A stretch of DNA of 5,623 nt from Cyclobacteriaceae bacterium (GCA_030589835.1 JAUUZS010000314.1:1-5623); one strand, 5' to 3'. Shown: positions 1 through 5,623, numbered from the stretch's first letter. The notes: generated from the letters alone by a model not told the origin. Made by a program: numbers and translations.

Positions 1-2
1 GA

Positions 3-407
3 ATGAATGCGTATTATAAGTTGCTCCTGTTTCATTCTAAAATGAAAAATACCAATGGCTTATCGAGAACGACACTATATTTCTCCGCCGGGCCAACGTT
101 TCAGCACTTTAACCTGGTAAGTACTGAGGAGGTTACTTATGAATCGGTCGAACAGGGAATAACCTATATACGGTTTGCTTCAAGCGATGTTACTACGAGA
201 ATTAATAAGGTGGGAGGCAATGCAAATTTCGGAATGCAGTTTGCATTCGAACGGTTTATCCTCGACCTGTACGCCGGCATTGGCATTCGATATGCGATAG
301 ATGAAAATGGAAATATGATGGAAGATCATAACAATAGCTGGTTGGATTTTGGCTATTCGGGAATATTATTGGATGGAGGTATCCGCTTGGGATTTTTTAT
401 CCCCTGA
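3..407 (+). CDS. C-terminal part of a probable outer-membrane beta-barrel protein (5' end outside window)
   Basis: The reading frame is open from the left edge to a TGA stop. The ATG at position 3 is probably internal, because there is no signal peptide and the first residues already look like the middle of a barrel. The 134 visible residues show alternating, amphipathic, glycine- and aromatic-rich segments that fit transmembrane beta strands: about residues 23-36 (TLYFSAGPTFQHF), 70-80 (GGNANFGMQFA), 83-98 (ERFILDLYAGIGIRYA) and 118-132, ending GGIRLGFFIP. A charged, polar stretch at 99-114 (DENGNMMEDHNN) would be an external loop. This pattern is typical of the small outer-membrane proteins of Bacteroidota (DUF3575 or porin-like families), but I cannot assign the family. 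A palindrome 25 bp after the stop may help end its transcript. The next gene is 238 bp away and functionally unrelated. Confidence is good that it is coding and moderate that it is a barrel; the ligand or role is unknown. Confidence 0.6.
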   Translation: MNAYYKLLLFHSKMKNTNGLSRTTLYFSAGPTFQHFNLVSTEEVTYESVEQGITYIRFASSDVTTRINKVGGNANFGMQFAFERFILDLYAGIGIRYAIDENGNMMEDHNNSWLDFGYSGILLDGGIRLGFFIP

Positions 408-645
408 TGGCTCAGGCCAAAAGGACTCAAATTTGGGTTAATGATACCCAAACATTCAAAACAATACCTTGTACCCAGCCATATATAAACTTATTCTGCA
501 TCAATTGATGGATTACACGATTTGGTAAGTGCATAATCGTCACCAACATCCTTTTCTTTTCATGAATTTTCAATATCATTGTATCTAATAGAAAATCTCC
601 CTTTATGAATCCTGGGATATTAGCTTACATCTTAAATATAGAATC
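408..645. other. Intergenic region between the barrel gene and the isomerase gene
   Basis: No convincing gene is visible here on either strand. It contains a perfect 7-bp inverted repeat (432-452, listed separately). A weak candidate -7 box, TATCATTG at 574-581, has one mismatch to the Bacteroidota consensus TAnnTTTG and would give a leader of roughly 58 nt to the isomerase, but there is no clear TTG element about 19 bp upstream of it. A 14-codon open frame, ATG at 605 to TGA at 647-649 (MNPGILAYILNIES), ends in an ATGA overlap with the isomerase start. I see no riboswitch-like or tRNA-like structure. Confidence 0.4.
432..452. repeat. Perfect inverted repeat, possible weak terminator or operator
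   Basis: TTTGGGT at 432-438 is exactly complementary to ACCCAAA at 446-452, with a 7-nt loop TAATGAT. It starts 25 bp after the stop of the barrel gene. The stem has only three G:C pairs and is followed by CATTCAAAAC rather than a T run, so it is not a canonical intrinsic terminator. It could be a transcript-end stabilising hairpin or a dyad for a DNA-binding protein. The repeat is seen directly; its role is only inferred. Confidence 0.35.
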
Positions 646-1212
646 ATGAAAAGGTCTCAAATTAATCAAGCAGTAAAAGATGCTACCTCTTTTTTTCAAA
701 CCAATGGCTGGACACTGCCGCCAAACCCAAAGTGGGATGTGACTGATTTTGGGCTTGGGCATTTTAATGAATATGGCTTGGTACTTGTGAATTTGGCAGA
801 AGAACCGGAATACTGTGAAAAACTTATGTATGCCATCAAAGGCCAAAAAACTCCCTCACATACCCACAGACTAAAAAAGGAAGACATCATCTGCCGGACA
901 GGGAAATTGGCGATCCAGGTGTGGAACAAACACCCTGATGATGCTGATTCAATTCCTTTTTCGCTCAATGTAAATGGAAAGGCACAACAGTTTAAGTCCG
1001 GTGAGGTGATTCACCTGAATAGCGGGGAGCGGGTGACCCTCATTCCGGGAATTTATCATGAATTTTACCCGGAATCAAACGAATGCATTATCGGAGAAGT
1101 TTCGACCGCCAATGATGATGAACATGACAATTATTTTGCTAATTCCGATGTTGGCCGCTTTTCGGTAATTGAAGAGAATGAGGCTGCCCTGGTAAAATTA
1201 GTGAGCGATTAG
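646..1212 (+). CDS. D-lyxose ketol-isomerase family protein (D-lyxose/D-mannose isomerase, cupin fold)
   Basis: This 188-residue protein matches the small cytosolic D-lyxose isomerases (EC 5.3.1.15; relatives include Bacillus subtilis YdaE and an E. coli O157 enzyme). They are Mn-dependent and interconvert D-lyxose with D-xylulose and D-mannose with D-fructose. The N-terminus MKRSQINQAVKDATSFF followed by an LPPNPKWDVTDFG segment (residues 24-36) is characteristic. The cupin core has GQKTPSHTHRLKKEDII at residues 66-82, providing the likely metal ligands His72, His74 and Glu79. The second cupin motif, LIPGIYHEFYP (132-142), gives the fourth ligand, His138. Lys68 of the QKTP segment may contact substrate. 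Length and motif order are those of an intact family member. There is no signal peptide. The ATG at 646 gives the full family N-terminus. No Shine-Dalgarno is present, as is usual in Bacteroidota. It stands alone: its neighbours are 238 and 161 bp away, with no linked sugar transporter or kinase, so the natural substrate cannot be read from context. Family assignment is strong; substrate specificity is inferred. Confidence 0.88.
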   Translation: MKRSQINQAVKDATSFFQTNGWTLPPNPKWDVTDFGLGHFNEYGLVLVNLAEEPEYCEKLMYAIKGQKTPSHTHRLKKEDIICRTGKLAIQVWNKHPDDADSIPFSLNVNGKAQQFKSGEVIHLNSGERVTLIPGIYHEFYPESNECIIGEVSTANDDEHDNYFANSDVGRFSVIEENEAALVKLVSD

Positions 1213-1296
1213 TATACAAAATGGAATATTTGCCGTCGCTCGCTCATATTTGATAAAAGTTGCCAAAGAGTTTTTTAAATGAACTTTAAGTAATCT

Positions 1297-1319
1297 GTAC
1301 TTTAGAGCGTTCCAAGTAC
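1297..1319. repeat. Inverted repeat upstream of the glycan operon promoter
   Basis: GTACTT at 1297-1302 is complementary to AAGTAC at 1314-1319 across an 11-nt spacer. The right arm ends 23 bp before the -7 box at 1343, roughly where the -33 element should lie or just upstream of it. The position would suit a regulator-binding dyad. The arms are only 6 bp and AT-rich, so chance is a real possibility. Confidence 0.25.
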
Positions 1320-1342
1320 TGATTAGTTACAATATTTTTACT

Positions 1343-1350
1343 TAGTTTTG
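1343..1350 (+). promoter_or_regulatory. Bacteroidota-type -7 promoter element for the YfhO/glycosyltransferase operon
   Basis: TAGTTTTG matches the Bacteroidota sigma-ABfr -7 consensus TAnnTTTG at every fixed position. Transcription would start near 1356-1358, leaving a leader of about 17 nt before the ATG at 1374. The -33 element is poor: no clean TTG lies about 19 bp upstream, and TTAG at 1323-1326 is the nearest candidate. The surrounding 1213-1373 interval has no other gene, and no clear terminator for the isomerase transcript is visible. Confidence 0.55.
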
Positions 1351-1373
1351 CCCTCTAATAAATTAATGCAAAT

Positions 1374-3791
1374 ATGAACAGGTCTTCATTTTTTAAGAAA
1401 GCACTTCCACATATTATTGCGGTAGTCACATTTCTTGTCATCAGTATTTTCATGTACCTCCCGATCATTATTGAAGGTAAAATCATGGATCAGAATGACA
1501 TTAACCAGGGGAAAGGCGCCAATCAGGAAACGGTGGAATTCAGGGAGTTAACGGGTGAAGAAGCGCTTTGGACAAATTCGATGTTTGGAGGGATGCCGGC
1601 ATATTTGATAAATGTAAGGTGGAGCGGATCAACCTTTATTACCACTGCACAAAAACTAATTTCCCTATACCTACCAATGCCGGTAGGTGAGAATTTCATT
1701 GCCTTTTTAGCATTCTATATTCTTTGTTTGGCCTTTGGGGTCCGACCTTATCTGGCAATAGGAGGGGCTTTGGCTTTTGGCTTGAGTACGTTTTATGTGA
1801 TAAGTATTCAGGCGGGCCATATCTGGAAAATCAGGGCCATAGCATATATGCCCCTGGTGCTGGCCGGGGTAAGGCTTGTATTTACCAAAAGGTATCTTTA
1901 CGGTTTTCTACTTACATCGGTATCCCTGGCATTAGAACTCAATGCCAACCACTTACAGATCACTTATTATCTGTTTTTGCTATTGCTGGTATACGGGTTA
2001 TCCGAATTTATCTATGCGGTAAAAGCTAAAGAAATTCCTGATATTTCGAGAAAAGTGGCGGTTTTAGCGATTGCCGGACTGTTGGCCATTGGTGTAAACC
2101 TGGGCAAGTTATGGACCACATATGAGTATGGCAAATATACCATCCGGGGAAAATCAGAATTGTCTTCTACTCCCAGCGAAAGCAAGGAAGGGCTGGATCG
2201 GGAATATGCATTTCGATGGAGCAGTGGAAAATGGGAGTCCATGACGCTATTAATTCCTCATTTATATGGTGGAGGAAGTGGTGTATATAATGGTAAAAAA
2301 TCAGAAATACGAGATTTGCTTGTGCGCAATAATATGCAACGAAATGAAATATCCAATATAGAACGCGGGTATCTCGGGTATTGGGGTGATCAACCCGGTA
2401 CAGCCGGTCCTGTGTATGCAGGGGCTGTAGTGGTTTTTTTATTCATATTGTCGTTGTTTTTTCTTGAAAGCAAAGTAAAATATTGGATGCTTGGGGTGAT
2501 AATTGCATCGATTTTATTGAGCTGGGGAAAGAACTTTCCTTCATTCAACAACCTGGTATTTGACCTGTTTCCCGGGTATAACAAATTCCGGTCAGTAACT
2601 ATGGTGATCGTTCAGGCCTTGATGCTCATTCCTTTAATGGGATTTATTGGCCTTGACCGATTACTTGAAGCAGGATGGAGCAAAGAAAACCAGAAAAAAA
2701 TATTTATTGCCACAGGAGCCACCATTTTTATGGCATTGTTTGCCCTTTTGGTCACGAATCCTCCAGTAGCGGAGGGCATGCAAAAAGTTTTTGCCGATGC
2801 TATTGATAGCGACAGAAAAGGGATCATTCAATCGGATGTGATGCGAAGTATGCTCTATATAGTCTTAGCATTTGGAGCGATTTATCTTTTTATGAAAAGT
2901 AAACTTAGCTCAACAGCTTTTGGAATTATTTTGGCTTTACTGATCTTCCTTGATCTGGGCCTGGTAAATTCCAGATACCTAAATGACTCGGTTTATCAAA
3001 GGCCGGGAGAAAAATCTTACCTTGATAAAACACCAGCCAACGAAGTTATTTTGAAAGATGCGGAATTAGGTTACAGAGTGTTGAATCTGCAAAATCCTTT
3101 TAATGAAGCCAAAACATCGTATTTCCATAAATCTCTCGGGGGATATCATGGAGCCAAGATGCGCAGATATCAGGATGTCATTTCCCAACATCTCACACTG
3201 GAGATGCAGCAGATCATTAAAGACCAGGGATTGAAAAAAGAGAATTCAGGAGTGATCAGTATGTTAAATGCAAAGTATTTGTTGGCTGGCCGGGAGGCCA
3301 GTGGCGTGATACCAAACCCCTATGCCAACGGTGCTGCATGGATTGTTGATGAGATTAAAACTGTAAATTCTCCTGATGATGAAATTGCGGCCATCGGAAA
3401 TGTCGACCTCCGAGCTACCGCTGTTATAGACCAAAGTAAATTTGCAACTGGTCCCTTACAATATGATTATACAGCACAAATAAAATTAACGCATTATCAA
3501 CCCAACAAACTTGTTTATGAGTCAGAATCCTTAGGTAATACCATGGCTGTTTTTTCCGAGATCTATTACCCAAAAGGATGGAAAGCATATATTGATGGAA
3601 ATGAAGCTGAAATACTTCGAGCGAATTATATTTTAAGAGCGCTTGAACTGCCTGAAGGGAAACACAATATAGAATTCAGGTTTGAGCCCAGTTCCTTTTA
3701 TATCGGAAATATGATCATGTGGATTAGTTCTATAATTCTTCTGGCAACATTGATATTTATCCTAACAAGAAAGTTTTATTTTCAGAAATAG
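1374..3791 (+). CDS. YfhO family polytopic membrane protein (putative GT-C-like glycosyltransferase)
   Basis: This 805-residue inner-membrane protein has the layout of Bacteroidota YfhO proteins (Pfam YfhO family). A first membrane helix at about 11-33 is followed by an extracytoplasmic loop (34-105) with MDQNDINQG (38-46) and the family-typical WTNSMFGGMPAYL (66-78). Hydrophobic segments follow at about 106-124, 126-146, 155-170, 176-190, 194-214, 226-246, 347-364, 368-384, 409-428, 442-461, 491-508 and 512-531, with the conserved YNKFRSVTM (402-410) before one of them. A large soluble periplasmic domain (about 532-776) ends in the typical YYPKGWKAYIDGNEAEI (731-747) and is closed by a last helix at 777-797. 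Characterised Firmicutes YfhO acts with the GT2 enzyme CsbB in glycosylating lipoteichoic acid on the outer face of the membrane. Asp39 or Asp42 in the first loop is a candidate catalytic acid by analogy with GT-C enzymes, which is inference. It is first in an operon and 6 bp from the downstream glycosyltransferase, which supports a glycan role. Length is normal and the frame intact. Family is secure; acceptor and donor are unknown. Confidence 0.88.
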   Translation: MNRSSFFKKALPHIIAVVTFLVISIFMYLPIIIEGKIMDQNDINQGKGANQETVEFRELTGEEALWTNSMFGGMPAYLINVRWSGSTFITTAQKLISLYLPMPVGENFIAFLAFYILCLAFGVRPYLAIGGALAFGLSTFYVISIQAGHIWKIRAIAYMPLVLAGVRLVFTKRYLYGFLLTSVSLALELNANHLQITYYLFLLLLVYGLSEFIYAVKAKEIPDISRKVAVLAIAGLLAIGVNLGKLWTTYEYGKYTIRGKSELSSTPSESKEGLDREYAFRWSSGKWESMTLLIPHLYGGGSGVYNGKKSEIRDLLVRNNMQRNEISNIERGYLGYWGDQPGTAGPVYAGAVVVFLFILSLFFLESKVKYWMLGVIIASILLSWGKNFPSFNNLVFDLFPGYNKFRSVTMVIVQALMLIPLMGFIGLDRLLEAGWSKENQKKIFIATGATIFMALFALLVTNPPVAEGMQKVFADAIDSDRKGIIQSDVMRSMLYIVLAFGAIYLFMKSKLSSTAFGIILALLIFLDLGLVNSRYLNDSVYQRPGEKSYLDKTPANEVILKDAELGYRVLNLQNPFNEAKTSYFHKSLGGYHGAKMRRYQDVISQHLTLEMQQIIKDQGLKKENSGVISMLNAKYLLAGREASGVIPNPYANGAAWIVDEIKTVNSPDDEIAAIGNVDLRATAVIDQSKFATGPLQYDYTAQIKLTHYQPNKLVYESESLGNTMAVFSEIYYPKGWKAYIDGNEAEILRANYILRALELPEGKHNIEFRFEPSSFYIGNMIMWISSIILLATLIFILTRKFYFQK

Positions 3792-3797
3792 CAGGAA

Positions 3798-4712
3798 ATG
3801 CAGCAGCCTAATCTTTCCGTTATTGTGTGTACCTTCAACAGGGAGAAATACATTGGTGACTGCTTAATGCATTTGGCAAACCAAACCCTGGATAATGATA
3901 AATATGAGGTGTTGGTGATAAATAATAATAGTACCGACAATACGGAGCCGGTGGTTAAGGAATTAATTGCGAAGTATCAGGCTACTAATTTTAGGTATTT
4001 TAATGAGAATAATCAAGGACACACCTTTGCCAGAAATCGTGGAATTAAGGAGTCAAAAGGGGAAATCGTATCATTTATCGACGATGATGCCTTTGTGAGT
4101 GATGATTTTTGCCATTCGATACTTAATTTCTTTGAAAAACGAAAAGATGTATCCGCATTGGGTGGGCGTATAATTCCGGTTTATGAGGTCGAAGAACCTA
4201 AATGGATGTCCAGGTATTTACTACCCCTTGTAGCCGCTCTCGACAAAGGGGATAATGAAAAGGCATTTAAAGGAAGTAGTTTTCCGATCGGAGCCAATAT
4301 GGCTTTTCAAAAAAAAGTATTTGAAAAGTACGGGAAATTCGATGTTGACCTGGGACGCAGAGGAGGCGGGCTGGAAGGAGGCGATGAAAAAGAGATGTTT
4401 TTACGTTTAAAAAAAGGCCATGAAAAAACACATTACGTGCCCCAGGTTTCTGTGAGGCATATAATCCCCGGGTTTAGGGTCGAACGATCATATATCAAAG
4501 GATTGGCATTGGGAGTTGGTAGCAGCGAAAGAAAGCGATTGAAAAAAAATGGTTCGAAAGAGGTATTTTCTAAATTTGTGAGCGAATCCCTTAAAACAGT
4601 GGGGACACTGATTCTGGCAATCGGTTTTTTGTTGCAGGCAAAACACCCCTCTAAAGCAATAATGCTCATCAGGTTTCGATATTGGGTGATTTATTCCTTA
4701 TTATCCAGGTAA
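3798..4712 (+). CDS. Family 2 glycosyltransferase (GT-A fold)
   Basis: This 304-residue enzyme has the GT2 order of motifs. The N-terminal beta strand LSVIVCTFNREKYIGDCL (6-23) starts the nucleotide-sugar-binding Rossmann-like half, then VINNNSTDNTE (40-50), then NQGHTFARNRGIKESKGEIV (72-91), then the metal-binding DXD-type FIDDDAF (93-99). In the acceptor half, GLEGGDEKEMFLRL (191-204) carries the ED-like motif with Asp196/Glu197 as candidate catalytic base. Asn42 stands where many GT2 enzymes have the nucleotide-contacting Asp (DNNSTDNT), a variation also seen in other GT2 proteins. There is no signal peptide. A hydrophobic C-terminal stretch (268-280) and a basic/aromatic tail suggest peripheral attachment to the inner membrane; it lacks the two clear C-terminal helices of CsbB/GtrB-type polyprenyl-phosphate transferases. 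It would add a sugar from a nucleotide donor to a glycan or lipid-linked acceptor; the sugar cannot be predicted. It lies 6 bp after the YfhO-family gene and 2 bp before the next start, so co-translation is likely. Four runs of 6-8 A occur at 4309-4428 and 4542-4549, with the frame intact. Confidence 0.9.
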   Translation: MQQPNLSVIVCTFNREKYIGDCLMHLANQTLDNDKYEVLVINNNSTDNTEPVVKELIAKYQATNFRYFNENNQGHTFARNRGIKESKGEIVSFIDDDAFVSDDFCHSILNFFEKRKDVSALGGRIIPVYEVEEPKWMSRYLLPLVAALDKGDNEKAFKGSSFPIGANMAFQKKVFEKYGKFDVDLGRRGGGLEGGDEKEMFLRLKKGHEKTHYVPQVSVRHIIPGFRVERSYIKGLALGVGSSERKRLKKNGSKEVFSKFVSESLKTVGTLILAIGFLLQAKHPSKAIMLIRFRYWVIYSLLSR

Positions 4713-4714
4713 TT

Positions 4715-5602
4715 ATGGTATTAAAAATAAAGGCATTCTTAACACAACTTGGACAGACTATCGAATCCATTATCAGGATAGTATTGCTTTCAAAATTTAA
4801 TATTGATACCAAAAGTACTAAAAGAAAAAATGATGGCGTATTGATTTTGGGAAATGGCCCCTCGTTGAGAAATGATCTGACCAATTATCCCAAATTTCTA
4901 AATCATAAGGATCTGGTATGTGTCAATCATTTTCCAAAAACAGAATTGTATGAAAAATTGCAACCAGCAATTTATGTGACAGGCGCCCCCGACTTATGGC
5001 TAGATGATATAGAAGAAAAGTATGTGACTCAGAGCAAAGCGCTCTTTGATGTGATGAATCAAAAAACTTCCTGGCCTCTTGCCTTCTTTATCCCTTACGA
5101 AGCAAAAAAGCATTTGAGATGGCAACAACAATTATCAGGGAATAAACACATTAGCATTAATTATTATAACAACATACCCATTGAAGGGTGGAAGAGATTT
5201 AAATATTGGGGTTTTAAGCATAATATTGGCATGCCAAGGCCGCACAATGTCATGATCCCTTCTATCATGTTGTCGATATCGTTTGGTTACAAAACCATCA
5301 GTTTGCTGGGTGCCGATCATTCCTGGCTTTCCGAAATATCGGTCACGGAATCAAATGAAGTGTTGATCAACCAGAAGCACTTTTATGACGAGAACACGTC
5401 AAAAAAGCAGCCCCTTGATAAACGTGGAGTTGGAAAAAGAAGTTTGCCAGAACTTTTGCATAAATTTATGACTGCCTTTCGCGGTTACTTCGAACTGGAA
5501 GAATATGCTAACGATATAGGTGTGGAGATTAATAACGCTACAAAAGGCTCATTTATCGATGCGTTTAAGAAAATAAATCTGGAGGAAATATACCATGAAT
5601 AA
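4715..5602 (+). CDS. GT42/DUF115-like protein, putative glycosyltransferase of a surface-glycan locus
   Basis: I start this gene at the ATG at 4715 (295 residues), 2 bp after the previous stop. An in-frame TTG at 4682 would add 11 hydrophobic residues and overlap the previous gene by 31 bp, which is less likely. The protein resembles the GT42 sialyltransferase and DUF115/MptE-like fold group. GNGPSL (46-51) is the nucleotide-binding loop after a beta strand (VLILG), as in Campylobacter Cst-II. Then come CVNHFPK (69-75) and YVTGAPDLW (87-95), then RPHNVMIPSIMLSISFGYKTISLLGADHSWL (175-205), which parallels the Cst-II segment ending GYKEIYLSGIDFY. A later HFYD (222-225), His249 in LPELLHKF and NNATKGSFIDAF (273-284) close the domain in the same order as in GT42. 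No membrane helix or signal peptide is evident apart from a mildly hydrophobic N-terminus. Context between a GT2 gene and a further operon gene suggests it transfers a sugar, possibly a nonulosonic acid, from an activated donor. The fold relationship is likely; sialyltransferase activity is not demonstrated, and a DUF115-type role remains possible. Confidence 0.7.
   Translation: MVLKIKAFLTQLGQTIESIIRIVLLSKFNIDTKSTKRKNDGVLILGNGPSLRNDLTNYPKFLNHKDLVCVNHFPKTELYEKLQPAIYVTGAPDLWLDDIEEKYVTQSKALFDVMNQKTSWPLAFFIPYEAKKHLRWQQQLSGNKHISINYYNNIPIEGWKRFKYWGFKHNIGMPRPHNVMIPSIMLSISFGYKTISLLGADHSWLSEISVTESNEVLINQKHFYDENTSKKQPLDKRGVGKRSLPELLHKFMTAFRGYFELEEYANDIGVEINNATKGSFIDAFKKINLEEIYHE
5581..5585 (+). promoter_or_regulatory. 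Strong Shine-Dalgarno-like site for the next operon gene
   Basis: GGAGG lies inside the last codons of the GT42-like gene, 9 nt before the ATG at 5595. It is the only well-spaced Shine-Dalgarno in the window; the starts at 646, 1374 and 4715 lack one, and the AGGA before 3798 is too close to act. It supports the ATG at 5595 as a real start. Confidence 0.55.
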
Positions 5603-5623
5603 TAAATTAGAGTATAAGCAACC
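5595..5623 (+). CDS. Start of a further operon gene (truncated by the window end)
   Basis: The ATG at 5595 overlaps the end of the GT42-like gene by 8 bp and opens the frame MNNKLEYKQ to the right edge. The GGAGG 9 nt upstream and the overlap, typical of translational coupling, make a real start likely. Only nine complete codons are visible, so no family can be assigned. Its position predicts another glycan-biosynthesis protein, which is inference from context only. Confidence 0.6.

Noticed and set aside
51..709. Ten-base match ACCAATGGCT at 51-60 and 700-709
   Set aside because: Both copies lie in unrelated coding sequence with different surroundings. A single 10-mer match in this length is not evidence of a repeat element.
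625..968. Minus-strand open frames opposite the isomerase
   Set aside because: They lie fully or mostly antisense to a well-supported enzyme, have no recognisable domain and no promoter, and are explained as shadows of its codons.
1724..2029. Plus-strand alternative frame of 101 codons inside the YfhO-family gene
   Set aside because: It lies entirely within the membrane-protein frame, and its translation shows no domain or coherent membrane pattern.
2012..2827. Minus-strand open frames opposite the YfhO-family gene
   Set aside because: They are short, antisense to conserved coding sequence and have no family features.
4682..4714. Upstream in-frame TTG start for the GT42-like gene
   Set aside because: It would overlap the GT2 gene by 31 bp with no supporting ribosome-binding site. 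The ATG at 4715, 2 bp after the previous stop, fits the tight operon better.
4715..5602. Assignment as a 6-hydroxymethylpterin pyrophosphokinase (MptE)
   Set aside because: DUF115-related proteins often inherit this name, but the glycan-gene context and GT42-like motif order argue against a pterin role.
1..5623. Mobile element, CRISPR array, tRNA/rRNA or defence system
   Set aside because: No transposase, integrase, spaced repeats, cloverleaf-like sequence or nuclease/toxin genes were seen on either strand.

Overview
The window looks like a chromosomal segment from a member of the Bacteroidota, probably an environmental Cytophagia-like lineage. The evidence is a moderately AT-rich sequence, an exact Bacteroidota-type -7 box (TAGTTTTG, matching TAnnTTTG) before the main operon, A/T-rich start regions mostly without Shine-Dalgarno sequences, and a long YfhO-family membrane protein of the kind common in that phylum. 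All supported genes are on the + strand.

Layout: (1) The left edge holds the C-terminal part of a probable outer-membrane beta-barrel protein (ends at 407). (2) A 238-bp intergenic stretch contains a small perfect inverted repeat and a short leader ORF. (3) A complete cupin-fold D-lyxose/D-mannose ketol-isomerase lies at 646-1212 and appears to be a single-gene unit. (4) A 161-bp intergenic region carries an inverted repeat and a good promoter. (5) A tight operon follows: a YfhO-family polytopic membrane protein (1374-3791), a GT2 glycosyltransferase (3798-4712), a protein with the architecture of GT42 sialyltransferases/DUF115 (best start 4715, to 5602), and the first nine codons of a further gene (5595 to the right edge), which is preceded by an unusually good GGAGG ribosome-binding site.

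The operon genes are separated by 6 bp, 2 bp and an 8-bp overlap, so they are almost certainly co-transcribed and translationally coupled. Together they suggest a surface-glycan or glycoconjugate function: two cytoplasmic glycosyltransferase-like enzymes building or modifying a saccharide, and a membrane GT-C-like protein acting on the periplasmic side. In Firmicutes, YfhO works with the GT2 enzyme CsbB to glycosylate lipoteichoic acid. A Gram-negative host lacks that polymer and the GT2 here is not CsbB-like, so the acceptor and lipid donor are open questions. The isomerase interconverts free sugars and is not obviously part of this pathway.

No mobile element, tRNA, rRNA, CRISPR array or obvious defence system was seen. 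The least-described element is the YfhO/GT2/GT42-like cassette, especially the GT42/DUF115-like protein.
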